Assembly: GCF_030272615.1 (NCBI RefSeq)
Contig: NC_081411.1
Coordinates: 838,741,388-838,805,387, forward strand
Direction of reading: 5' to 3'
DNA from: Cryptomeria japonica
Lineage: Eukaryota > Streptophyta > Pinopsida > Cupressales > Cupressaceae
Length of the DNA stretch: 64,000 bases
Shown here one piece after another: positions 46,709-58,009 of the stretch. The translations under genes and the position numbers were made by a program. Within the stretch, counting starts at the first letter, position 1, and each line of letters begins with the position of its first letter. The notes beneath the pieces were generated by a model. It was not told the DNA's origin. It did not search any database and was given only the letters and a program-made list of their open reading frames with translations.

Positions 46709-49700
46709 ATGATGAAGAGGGAAGGTCCAAAGTTCAACAGGGAAAACTTTGGTATATGGAAGGATAGGATGAAGATATTCATCAAAAGCATGGGTGTTCA
46801 ACACTCGAGTTATGTTGAAAATGTATATGTTGTTCCTACCGGTACTCTCACCGATGACCAAAAGAGAGAGATACAAGAAAATGGGCAAGTCATGGAAGCC
46901 CTCATCAATAGTCTTTTTGACATTGAGTTTATTGATGTTTAGGACAAGGAAAATCCCAAAGAGGTATGGGATGCTCTTGAAAATATCTATGGTGGTGATG
47001 AGCATGTAAAATAGGCTAAGCAAGAGAGCCTGAGAGGAAAGTTTGAAGACATGTGAATGGTTGAAGGAGAGACCATTCAGCAGTATGGAATAAGAATCAA
47101 AATAGTTGTTGGAGAAATAAAGAGTGCAAGTGGCAAAATAGAAGATTCCATTGTGGTAAGGAAAGTCCTGAGATCCTTGTTGCCGGTCTATGCAATAAGG
47201 GTTGTTGCTATTAAGGAGCTGAAATCAATAGACAAGTCTAAGGCATCCTTGGACTCCATCATAGCCAATTTGACAGCCTATGAGATGAAAAGCTTTGATG
47301 GTAGTGGTCAAAAGTCAGAATCATCTTTTAAAGCTTCTACTACACCATCTAGAAAAGGAAAAGAGGCTAGCACTAGTGGGGAACCCAATCAAAATAGAGA
47401 AATGAAGGATGAAGAGTTTCTGATGGAATTTGAAGCTCTTCTTGAAAGGAGATTTCCAAAAGGGACTGGTAAATACAAAGGTAAGCTTCCTTTGAAATTT
47501 TTCTCTTGTAACCAGATAAGACATATTGCTATGAACTGTCTTATTAGTGACAACAAGGACAAACTGGAAAGGTTCAATAAATTCAAAGGAGGAAACCAGA
47601 GAAATTGTTTTGTGGTAGTTGATGAAGGTGTCATAAATGAGGAATCAGAAGATGAAGAGAATGAAGACATTGTGTTCATTGTTGTAAAGGAAGATGTGGC
47701 AAACAAGAAGGTTCTTGTCTCCCAGTTTGATGATTCCAATGAGTGGATCATTGACAGTGGCTACTCTCACCATATGACTGGTGACCGGAGCAAGTTTCTA
47801 TCATTAGAAGAGTATGATGGTGGTGTGGTTTACTTTGGCAATGATGCACCATGCATGGTCAAAGGTAGAGGTTCCATCTCCTTGAATGGAAAGAGTAGTG
47901 CTGACAATGTGTATTGGGTTGATGGTCTCAGACACAACCTTCTAAGTGTTGCCCAATTAAATGACAATGGACTCACTCTGCAATTCAAGAATGGAGTTTG
48001 CAGAATCAAAGGTGAAGATGGTAAATTGGTAGCCACTGGCATGCAGACTAAAGTTAACCTATTTCATCTAAATGCTAATATAAGTACATGTCTTATGGCT
48101 AAGCTTGATGATAGCTAGATATGGCATAGGAGATTCTGTCATGTGAACTTTGACAACATTGTGAAGGCTAGTAAGATCAAGGCAGTTAGAGGGTTGTCAG
48201 TGCTGAGAAAACCATATAATACCTTGTGTAGAGAATGTCAATTGGGGAAAATGTCTTCCTCAACTTTTAAAGGTAAATCTTTCACTACTGAGAACTTGCT
48301 TGATCTTGTGCATACTGATTTATGTGGTCCTATGAAAACTAGAAGTGTGCAGGGTGATAGGTACTTCATGATTCTCACTAATGACTGCTCAAGAATGATG
48401 TGGGTCACATTCTTGAAAGACAAGTATGAAGCTTTTGGGAAATTCAAAGCTTTCAGAGCATTAGTGGAGAAGGAAAGTGGTAAAAGGATCAAGTGTCTCA
48501 AAACTGATCAAAGAGGGGAATTCACTTCCAGTGAATTCAACAAGTACTGTGAAGAATTTGGCATCAAGAGACAGTTGTCTGCCCCCCAGACTCCACAGCG
48601 GAATGGCCTAGCAGAGAGGAATAACCGGACTATGGTTGAAGCAACTAGAACTATGTTGATCCAAGGAAAGGTTGCTCACACCTTTTGGAGAGAAGCGGTG
48701 AGCACTGCAGTCTACACTATGAACCAAGTACTCATCAAAAAGGGTAAGGACAAAACTCCTTATGAGTATTGGACCGGTAAGACACTTGTGGTTAACTACT
48801 TTAAGGTATTTTGTAGCAAATGTTACATCAAGAGGAGTGAACATCAGGGCAAATTTGAAGCTAAATGTGATGAAGGAATATTTCTATGATATTCCACCAA
48901 GAGTAAAGCTTTCAAGTGCTACAACAATAGGACTCAGAGAATTATAGAAAGCAACAATGTAAGAGTTGACGAATCCTCTGAGAAGATTGAGGAAACCGGT
49001 AGTGAGAAAGTTGTAATTGAACCAATTGCAACCTTTTGGGAACCGGTTGTTAGTCAACCTAGTACTAGTAATAGTGTTCCTGAACCGGTGATGAAGATGA
49101 GGATGAAGAAGAAAAGCAAGAAGAACCAGTTAAGATCATTCCTCGGTATGTCAAGTTGAATCATGATCCTAAGCAGATCATAGGTGATAAGGATGCAAGA
49201 ATCCTTACCAGAAGAAAGATCGGAGAAAACTCATGTATGATCTCTGAATTTGAGCCCAAGTCATTCAAAGAGGCTCATAAAGATGAAGAATGGATCAAGG
49301 CAATGGAAGAAGAACTTGACCAGATAGAGAAAAATGGTACATGGTCCTTGGTACCCAGACCAAAGCATAAAAATGTCATTGGCACCAAATGGGTGTTTAG
49401 AAATAAGTTGAATGAGGATGGCACAATGATTAGGAATAAAGCCAGACTGGTATGCAAAGGATATGCTCAAGAAGAAGGTGAAGACTATGGGGAAACCTTT
49501 GCTCGTGTAACCAGATTGGAAGGAGTTCATATGCTTCTTGCATATGCAGCTTTTAAGAGATTCAAGGTATATCAAATGGATGTAAAATCTGCATTCCTAA
49601 ATGGTGTACTTGAAGAGGAGGTGTATATTGAGCAACCAGATGGGTTTACCCTATCTAAAGATAGTGACATGGTATGTAGGCTACACAAAGCATTATATGG

Positions 49701-49886
49701 TCTAAAGCAAGCACCTAGGGCATGGTATGAGCACCTACATTCCCATCTTGTAAAGATTGGATTTGAGAGAACAAGTGAAGATAGCAATATCTACTTGAAG
49801 TCTAAAGAAGATCAAGTCCTGATCTATGATGTTTTTCTTGATGACATTATCTTTGGAGGAGATGACAAGATGAGTCATGAGTTTGT
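46709..49886 (+). pseudogene. Copia Gag-Pol of element K, truncated in RT
   Basis: Order: Gag (NRENFGIWKDRMKIFIKSMG, stops at 46940, 47012 and 47054), then a zinc knuckle FFSCNQIRHIAMNC (about 47498) in which the first Cys is Phe. The protease active site is WIIDSGYSHHMTGD (about 47743); Asp-Ser-Gly is kept. After TAG 48116 comes integrase, with the zinc region IWHRRFCHVN...CRECQLGK and the core HTDLCGP, LKTDQRGEF and NGLAERNNRT, so the D-D-E triad is present. After a stop at 48887 and a frameshift near 49090 comes RT ([45 protein letters not shown]). The YVDD box reads [12 protein letters not shown]. At 49887 the sequence switches to a family A LTR, so RNase H and the 3' LTR are missing. Confidence 0.9.
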
Positions 49887-51404
49887 GGAGTCATACTTTA
49901 ACATTTGCGCATTGCCTCATTTTAGGTTTTTGCGTTGCATTAACATTTCTCCTATGTCATGCACTTGGTTTTTATCATTTGTGAGCATCGAGTCCTTCTT
50001 CTGCATTCTTCATTCATCTCGCCTTCAAATTTGGTCTTGTCGACAACAAACTTCAATCATGATTTTGGTTGATCTTATCCTATCGCATCAATGTGCGTGC
50101 TCATTTGTCATTATTCTGGACATCGTCAATCCTAATTAGGGTTTTGTCCTCCTGTCAATCTTGCGATTGATTTTTCATCAATCGTTGTCCTCTTATCAAT
50201 CTTGTCATCTGGTGATCGATTTATCATCAATCCTTATCATTCTCAATCTTGTCGTTTAATGATCGATTTGTCATCGGTTGTTGTCATGTTCGATCTTGTC
50301 ATTTTGTGATCGATTTGTCATCGATCGTGGTCATTTTCAATATTGTCATTTTGCAATCTATTTTGTCATCAATTCTTGTCCTCTTGTCAATCTTGTCATT
50401 TAGCGATTGATTTGTCATCGATCGTTGTTTGTCTCAATTATTTCAATTTGGATCAATTTGTCATTGTTCCTCGTCAATTGCCGCATTTATCAATCAAATC
50501 ATTTATCACATTGGTCATTTATCAATCCACAATCAAATCATGATTGAGTCAATTATATTTCATCAAGACTTAATTCATCTTCTAGGGTTTCGTGATTTAA
50601 TCATTTAACCTGGTTTGTCATTTCCTCCTTTAGGATTAATAAATTATTTATTTATCCTAAGTCTTCTTATCGCAATTATCTGTTTATTTAATTGGCTAAT
50701 TATTCCTCTTTGTGAATTAATTAATAAATGACAAATTATTAATTAATTTACATAATTCTTAAATTCTTAATTCTCTAATTTCCTAATTTTCTAATTCCTA
50801 ATTTCAATTTCCTCCTATTTCTCTCCTAAATTCATGGAAATGACATGTCAATTTGTCATAAATTTGTCATAATTGACAATCAATCAATTTTGACATAGAA
50901 GTTGTCATAATTTGTCATAAATTATCAATCAACAAATTTTGCATAGAAAGTGCATAATTTGTCATAATTGACATAATTGATTTGCAATTTCCATTTGAAT
51001 TGAATCATGCTAATCTTGTCATCTCTCCAATTCTTCTATAAATTGGAAGATCTTCATCAATCAAAGCTAATTGGTAATCAGACTATTGAATTTCTAATCA
51101 CTTTGTCAAATCACGCTTCTAGTATTCTTTTGTCAATGTCAATCTTGCTTTCTCAATTAGGTTTATGCACTTGAAGGTGAGATCTACAACAAAACTATTT
51201 GGAGAAGAAAGAAGAACAATGGAGCCGCATGAAGGAGCATTCAAATCACACCTTTGGTTTGCTTAATTTCTAGTTTTGAATGTTTTTATTTCATGTCTTT
51301 ATTGAGTGTTGTTTAGGATAGATCATTACAATGAGTGCTTTTGTGATTGAGCTAATGATTATTACGTTTATCTTGTCTTGTGATGAGTTCCTATTGCCTA
51401 ACGT
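49887..51404 (+). repeat. Family A LTR, copy 3, fused to copia RT
   Basis: It begins at LTR position 31 (ggagtcatactttaac) and lacks the TGTAGAC start. It is homologous to 5475-6779 and 10395-11852. It has six dyad units (50147-50427), a TATAAAT at 51037-51043 and an altered end ('gatgagttcctattgccta'). On the right it passes into the minus-strand Gag of element T. The copia frame runs on into it by chance. Confidence 0.75.
50147..50427 (+). repeat. U3 dyad-repeat array, 6 units
   Basis: Units of 40-49 bp with 'gatcgatttgtcatcgatcg' cores, best at about 50322-50340. This is the longest array among the three family A LTRs read in plus orientation. Confidence 0.75.
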
Positions 51405-52691
51405 ATAATGTTATCAGATTATTTGCCAATAAAGTTTTAAAAGCTGATTCATATGACTCATCTAGAGGAGTAAACTCACACTTAGGCTTTGAGACCCAAG
51501 GTTTGTCTTTAAACCACTCTCTTGTTTTCTTTGGGGGATTCTTTGTTGTAGTTTCAGCTGCCTTGAGTGCTTGTGTGCCACTAGCCAAGTTAAATATTGT
51601 GGATTTTTTTTTTGTTTGGATAGTATCTACCACTCCATCACTAACGACGTTCTTGTTGTTGTCTTTGCCATATTTCCAGTATTTACTCTTTTCTTTAGAG
51701 CTAGAACCTTGCGATGTTTCTTTCCAAAGTGATATATCTCCCTTTTTGATAAGCATGTCTTCTATTGTGAGGGTGTTATCTACCATTTTGTTGAATGAGG
51801 GGTGTACATGCATCTGGACACTATACTTCAGCTCAAGGACTAAGTTGTTGACAAAGATGTCCATTTTCTCAAGATCTGGGATAGTCTATGAATATCTAGA
51901 GAACATCTTTCTCCATTGTTGAAGGAAAGTGAGAAAGGGTTCTCCTATCTTTTGTCTAGTATTGCAAAGCTCTATCATGGTGACTGGGTGATGAATGTTG
52001 TATGAGTATTGTTGTTAAAATAGTTGGATTAGTTCTTCAAATGTTTTTATTCCTTTGGGTAGGCTTGCAAACCATTCCATTGCTTGACCCCCTAAACTTC
52101 TTGGGAAAAGGCGCATGAGATACGTTTGATCATGCATGAACTCCATACAGGCGGCACAAAACTCTCTGACATGATCTTGAGGATCTGAGGTACCATCATA
52201 CTTGTCAAATTTTGGGATCTCAACTCGTCAAGGAAATGGAGACATGTAATGGTTTTTGTCAAATGGGAATGGGCATATTGTGTCCAAAGAATATTGTTTT
52301 GGCGTTTTATCTTTGTTTTCTATTCTTGTGACTGCAGTTTGTAGTGCTTGCATTTGTTTGCTCATTTTTCCCCATGGTGTATCTTCCTGTTTAGCAATGA
52401 GGGTCTCCACATTATAACTAGTAGGGAGTTTCGCACCTTGTTTTGCTAATTCTAGGAAATATTCTTTTTCCCTAGCCATGATGACCTTCATTATTTTCCG
52501 GAATTCTTTATCATTCTGACACCTATGTATTTCATCTTTAGGAGGTTCAAGAAGCTCAGATTCAGTTGATGAATCGCTGTCAGTGGCATGATTGCTGAAA
52601 TCTTCGTGAGTGTTTCATTTACTAGCTTCTCTTTCTTGCCTTTCTCCAGACATGGTGGGAGATAAGGGCTGACCAAAGATTGGTATATCAT
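51405..52691 (-). pseudogene. N-terminal Gag of element T
   Basis: Minus-strand segments: LLKMKYIGVRMIKNSGK (52545) and MKVIMAREKEYFLELAKQGA (52491), then, with changes of frame, the Gag core KFDKYDGTSDPQDHVREFCA, LFPRSLGGQAMEWFASLP and QWRKMFSRYS (about 52220-51890). MDIFVNNLVLELKYSVQMHV and a Lys-rich tail ending ...LLANNLITL (about 51404) follow. The motif order is that of Tat Gag. The remainder of Gag lies at 45030, so a 6.4-kb chimera separates the two halves. Confidence 0.8.
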
Positions 52692-52699
52692 AAACTGGT

Positions 52700-54964
52700 A
52701 TCTGTGACGAGGACGGTATCTATGACAAGGATGGTTTATTGTAAAAAGGATTTTCTTTGTAAAACAGATTGTCGTTGGTTGAAAAGGGTGTCTCTTTTTA
52801 TTTGTCTCTTTTTCTGCAAGAGTTTCTGGTTTGAACAGGCATTTCTAACCGACAGGACCAAGAGTGAGATGTGTTGCAGAAGTCAAGATCAAATTGTAGC
52901 TAGTATTTCATTTAACGTAGTAATTAAGAGAAGTAAATTAAGATCTAGTTTGGTTTTAGGAATGATCTATTTTGTGTAAGACATTATCCAAGCTGATTTA
53001 GGTTTGATAAAATGTTCGTTTGAACTAGTTGAGAAATGATCGACAAAATTGTGCAACGCAACTGCAGAGGTACACTATTAAGGTTGTTTTATGCTCAAGA
53101 AGATGATAACCAGTTTTGGGCTCACTGTAAAACTATTTTGGATAGGTTTTTGACTGTTCTTGATTGACAAAATTAGAGACTCGTATGGCTATATTTCTAG
53201 AACCGTAAGATAGTATAACAGGTTCAGGATGACAACAGTTCTATTTCATATGAGTTGTTGCCTAGTATCATATGACAAATGGGTAGGTCCCGAATGACAA
53301 ATGATTTTGTTCAGTTTTGTCTCGTACAACATAGGATATGGCGCAAGATGACAAACTACTAGGTCTCGTATGATAGAGGATTGGGTTTAAGATGACAATA
53401 TAGTATACTCATATGACACAGGATTTGGTGCAGCACGACAATTCAGCAGACTTGTATGACTGTTCACAGATCAGAGACTAAAAATTCTGGGTTTTTCAAT
53501 GACTAGATAAGGCAACTGAACATGACAAATTCTGAGGTGGACTGATTTTTTGACCAGGATAGACTAGTTTGTGACACAAACAGAATTTTGATCACTGAGT
53601 TTGTTGATTTGTGATCTCCAGTTTTAGTATTCCAGTTTCAGTTTGAGGGATGAAAACACAAAAAATAGGCAGTATGAATAGCAACTCCAATCACAATATG
53701 CAAACCCTATGGAAGTTGGCTTAGAGAAGAAAACCTTTGCTTGCTAACTTAGGTACACACCCAATAGCTAATCAGAATATGGCCGCTGAGTCTCACATAA
53801 TGGATTCTCAATGTCATATTAGCTGACTCCAAATGCTAATGGGGGCACGATATGGCAAGTGTCTTGGGAGAGTTACTATCTCTCTTGCACAAAGATTATC
53901 AACCTTTCTGGGGTGAATCGGGTAGCTTCTAATTTTTATCAGATATAGTAAGGGTTTCATTCAGTGCGTCAAGGTATAAACTCAATTAAGAGGTCTCCCA
54001 GCCTTGAAAAGCAAGGTTTAATATACTCGAAGGTACTGAGGAGAGCTATTCCCGAGCACTACCATTGACTTAATTTTCATCAAATCGTGTCTATTTTATA
54101 GTGGGTTGGAGTACTTGGCATTTAGTCATTCCCACTTAGGTCATTCCCCTCTCACTGGGCATAAAGGCTATAAAGTGATTAGCTCCTCGGGAGGGAAGGC
54201 CTGCTAAAGATGTACAAATCTCAAACAAAGAAAAAGCCTCGAGGGTCTAGATTTCTGATTGTCTTAGAAAGACAAAAGCATACTCTCCTAACTCTCAAAA
54301 TTTTCCAAAAAGACACAAAAGACAGATTTGTTCATTTACCTAGATAGCAAGTTAAGTGCCTAGAAAAATTAAGGAATACACAATGTTTGATTGATTTCTC
54401 CTTAGGCAACCTGCAAAAACAACGCATCAGTAGTCATGTTTTTTTTCTTTTTTCTTTGACAGGTGTATGTTTGGTCGATAAATTCTCTGACAAACATCCT
54501 ACAAGAAATTGGTTAGGTTGTGAAAATATTAGGCAGACAGAAAATAGTTTAGGGTTAGTGTTAGCATAATCAAAATTTAATCAAAAAAAATCCTAAAAAG
54601 TAGTCTATTTTTAATCTGTCAGAAAAATGGTACGACAATCTTCATAAAGCAGAACAATAGAAATCTTTTATCGTACGAGTTATAAATCAGCACAGAATGA
54701 AAAAAGATAGAATGAGTAGTATGCCGTACGAGTTAAGAATTAGAATAGAACGACAAAGTATAAAAGAATCAGTATGTCGTACGAATGAGAATCTTGATTC
54801 GTATGATAATTTAAAGGATATGATCTTGCTTCGTACGATAAACTGCAGGTGTCAATATAATGTCATATAATCCAGTGAAACTACTCATACGATTTTTCGC
54901 AGAGGTTGTACGGATGAAACCTGCAGGATAAAAAATGATTTTGAGGCCGAAAAAGTAGTTTTCT
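52700..54964. other. Leader (5' untranslated region) of element T
   Basis: About 2.3 kb between the primer-binding site and Gag, read on the minus strand. No coding block. It is rich in 'acgaca', 'tatgaca' and TCGTACGA words: exact TCGTACGA at 54671, 54777 and 54831, and decayed forms such as tcgtacaac and catatgac at about 53180-53460. Many differences are C-to-T or G-to-A changes at CpG. Confidence 0.6.
54629..54838. repeat. TCGTACGA palindrome cluster
   Basis: Three exact 8-bp palindromes (54671-54678, 54777-54784, 54831-54838) plus ggtacgac (54629), ccgtacgag (54724) and tcgtatgat (54799). The same 8-mer occurs upstream of the PMD gene of this element (36269-36276, 36363-36370). Confidence 0.75.
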
Positions 54965-54982
54965 GCCCCATGGTGGGTGCCA
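54965..54982 (-). other. Primer-binding site of element T (tRNA-Lys)
   Basis: On the minus strand TGGCACCCACCATGGGGC begins five bases after the LTR end. It is complementary to the 3' end of plant tRNA-Lys (TGGCGCCCACCGTGGGGC) except at two CpG positions that now read CpA. Confidence 0.8.
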
Positions 54983-54986
54983 AAAA

Positions 54987-56030
54987 TGTGTGTGTGAAAA
55001 GTGGACCTATATCTGCAAGACACAACACTTCAATTAAGTCATTACATGCATGGTTAGATAGATATAAACATGAATATGAAAACCATAACATCGACCCATT
55101 GCCTTCTAAAAGATGCGAGTATAAGATTGCTCTCAGATTATTTAGCAATATGAGTGACTAGACAACATCAAGATGAAGGATTTTATCTATATGAACATGA
55201 TGAATGCTAGATTGATGCAATATTAATCTAACAAGATTTTTGCAATATTAAGCTAAATGATTTAATCTATATGAAATAATTAACATGCAATATATCAATG
55301 AGTCTAGAGCAAAAATAGTATAATAACAATATATTCTCCAGCCTCCAAGATTTTTAAATGAGAGATGAGAGCTTGAATTTATAGAAAATTCAGAAAGAAA
55401 CCAAAGACTAAGATCAAATGATGATGAGCGGTCAAGATTTTCCAAGAGGAAGCACAATCTAGGTAAATTGATGTGATTGGATGTTTTTCTCAGTTTTAAA
55501 GGAAATTAAACTAAAATTAAGATTAAATCAGAAAAAACTGATTTATTCTCTATTTCATTCAATTTGAATATTTAATTGTTTTAATTGCTTTCTTTGAGAT
55601 TATTTATCAATTTTTAATTTGTTTTTCAAGATTGTCTCCAATTTATTTCTTTTCTCAAATTTTTAATTCTTTCTTGGTCAATTAATTCCTTTTTTGATTT
55701 ATTTCCATTTTTGAAGATTTGTACTCAATTGATTTATTTAATTAAAATTAATTCCTCAAAATGGTTTAATGGCAAACTGATTTATTTAATTAAATATGCA
55801 AAAGATATTTAATAAAATAAATAAGATAATTGTTTAAAATGATTTTCTTGGAATGATTTAATTAATTAATTAATTATTTAATTAATATTGATTGATTAAT
55901 TTGCCATGTGACATTTAATGTTTAAAGAATTAATTATGTGCTCAAGATTGATTTAATTGCCTTTGGTTAGGACCTTGGTGATGTTGTCGAGATTAGGGGC
56001 CCATGGTTTAGATGACCATTTTTAGGGTAT
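54987..56030 (-). repeat. 5' LTR of element T (minus strand), cut by element N
   Basis: Homologous to 33925-34973. On the plus strand it runs from TGTGTGTGTGAAAAGTGG to ...GGGTAT and then stops four bases short (TACA missing), because element N starts at 56031. The right edge is therefore an insertion site inside the LTR. Confidence 0.9.
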
Positions 56031-56552
56031 TGTAGCATCGTAAATTGTACGCACTTGCTAGGGTGGTACAATTTCACACCTAGTTTAGCACCCACCTTGG
56101 CGCATTTTGCATTTTCCATTGCATTTCCCCTTTAGCACTTAATTAATCAAATTAATTAGGTCTAAGGTTCTATTTTATCATGTCCCATATCATAAAGTTG
56201 GGCCCTTTTTATTAAAGTGTGCCCCTTTCATTCTATTCTTTTAATACATCATTTAATCTAAAACCCTAATTATGTCCTATTTTGAACTTGGGGGCTTGAT
56301 TTCGGGGGTCAAAACATCTCGAAATCAGTTGTAACTTCGGGATTCTCTCTAAAATCATCATATCCGGTGGCCCTGAAAATTTGGTGAAAAGTTGTCGGGA
56401 CCATGGCGCCCGGCGTGCACACGGTCCCGGACATTTTTCCTGAAATTTTAGGAGCGCAATCCAATCAATAAAATAAAGCTTAACCCCAATAAATTGGTGG
56501 GAGATTCAATCTCTAGGTCGGCCAAAAGTTGAAATTAAGACCTAGGGTTTCA

Positions 56553-56560
56553 TATATAAG
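56553..56560 (+). promoter_or_regulatory. Predicted TATA box of the element N 5' LTR
   Basis: TATATAAG in 'gggtttcatatataagagct', conserved in the 3' LTR at 63409-63416. The R region would start about 30 bp downstream. Confidence 0.65.
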
Positions 56561-57149
56561 AGCTCTCTTTCTTCATTTGAAAGGATCCGAATTTTGGTTT
56601 TCAGGGACCTTCTATGCAGCGAAAGAGCAGATCTTTGAAGGCTTCAACAACATTAAACATCCATCCATCAAGCATTCATCAATTTCATTCATCCATTTAG
56701 GGCTTTGAAGGCATTGAAGAGCAATAAGGGATCACCGACTGAAGATTGGCTTGTACCCCTCCCTTGGGGTTGGGTATGATTTCATGTTGTTTTCATGTCT
56801 TTGTATAAGCCTCATTATATCACTTGTATTCATGCTTTATATCTCTTTACATCTTGATTTGGAGCATTTACATTATCATTTACAAGCAATTAGGGTTTAC
56901 TTTCTAGGTTGCTCTAGTTTGCTTACTTGCATTTTAGGATCTTGCACACACAACTTTTACTATACAACTTGGCTATTCGTGGAGGTGGAAATCACCAAAG
57001 CAGGGGTTTGACTAAGGCAAAACCCTATATAGCCACCTACAACCCTTTTCAGATATAAGTGCAGATTTCTGAATTCGAAGGACGTCGCAAATTGCAGATC
57101 CAACGGAAGCGGACCGAGACAGAACTTCACACCAAATTTTAGTGCAAAA

Positions 57150-57250
57150 AACCAGGATAGGGGAGTGGGGCACCCTGGTCCTACCAGGACAGGGGTGTTG
57201 GGCACCCTGGTCCCTGGGACAGTGGCGCTGGGTGCCCTGGTCCCTCTATC
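57150..57250 (+). repeat. Three-unit GC-rich repeat in the LTR of element N
   Basis: Units of about 31-33 bp share 'gggcaccctggtcc' (57166, about 57199, and 57229 with g-t-g). Internal dyads such as CCTGGTCCTACCAGG are present. The corresponding part of the 3' LTR lies beyond the window. Confidence 0.65.
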
Positions 57251-57679
57251 AGACAGTAGTTTTCAGCACTTTTCGACAGCTTTCAGGTTGCCAAAAGGAG
57301 CAATTTCAGGTGCAGAATCAGGTCAGTGGCGCATGCGGCCCCATCCTGAACATTTCCACTCAGATTTTAACCCCAGGTACACATCTGCATTCTTGTCTTG
57401 TCCTTGTATTTACAGCTTTCCATTGTTTAATTTCAATTCTGCAATCTTGTTAGTAGTTCATACTTGCACTTTAGGGTTAATAATTGAACTTGCATCATTC
57501 TATCTGTCATTTGCAACAAAGGAATAGAAATCCTAATAGGTAGCCTATGGCTCTCTCTTCCACAAAAAGAAGTAGCCAATTGTGTGATACCTCTAGGCTC
57601 TTTTGTATTCCACAAGTGTGTGATTGAAAGTGAGATTAGGGCATGTTTGCTTAGTGTCACTTTTTCCCCTACACATCTT

Positions 57680-57693
57680 TGGTGAACCCGACG
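57680..57693 (+). other. Primer-binding-site candidate of element N
   Basis: TGGTGAACCCGACG, four to six bases after the LTR end, begins with TGG as required. I cannot match it to a plant tRNA 3' end with confidence. Confidence 0.45.
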
Positions 57694-58009
57694 TGAATTC
57701 CAATCTTCTCTAATTCTGATTTATGTTTTCAAATTTGAGTTTTTATGCTATTTCAAATTCAAATTTGTATTTACAAGTTTTAATTTCTTGCCAGATTCAA
57801 AAATTTAGAGGACATTTTTGCTAAAACCCTAATTTTGTTGAACTTGTGGATAGCTTAAATGGGATCAATACTTTCAAATCTGATTTAGGAACTCATTTGA
57901 ATCATAAATTTCATTTTCTAAATCTACATTCTAAGTGCTTGCATTTTTAAAATTAAACATTTCCTTCTATTTTGCATGTGTTATCATTTGAAAGAGGAAA
58001 ATTGTTGTC

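Larger units (their letters stand above)
56031..57675 (+). repeat. 5' LTR of element N
   Basis: It starts TGTAGCATCG and ends CCCCTACA or CCCCTACACA (57673-57675). It matches the window-end LTR (62887-64000) at about 95% by eye. It contains a TATA box (56553) and a G/C-rich 3-unit repeat with dyads (57150-57245). The ends are inverted (TGTAG/CTACA). Confidence 0.85.

Noticed and set aside
47321-47751. Minus-strand Ser/Phe-rich frames
   Set aside because: Antisense of the copia Gag-protease region, which carries conserved motifs on the plus strand.
49887-50139. Continuation of copia RT past 49887
   Set aside because: The open frame runs by chance into family A LTR sequence, which matches 5475 onward.
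51380-51922. 180-codon plus-strand frame
   Set aside because: Antisense shadow of the Gag of element T, which has clear Gag motifs on the minus strand.
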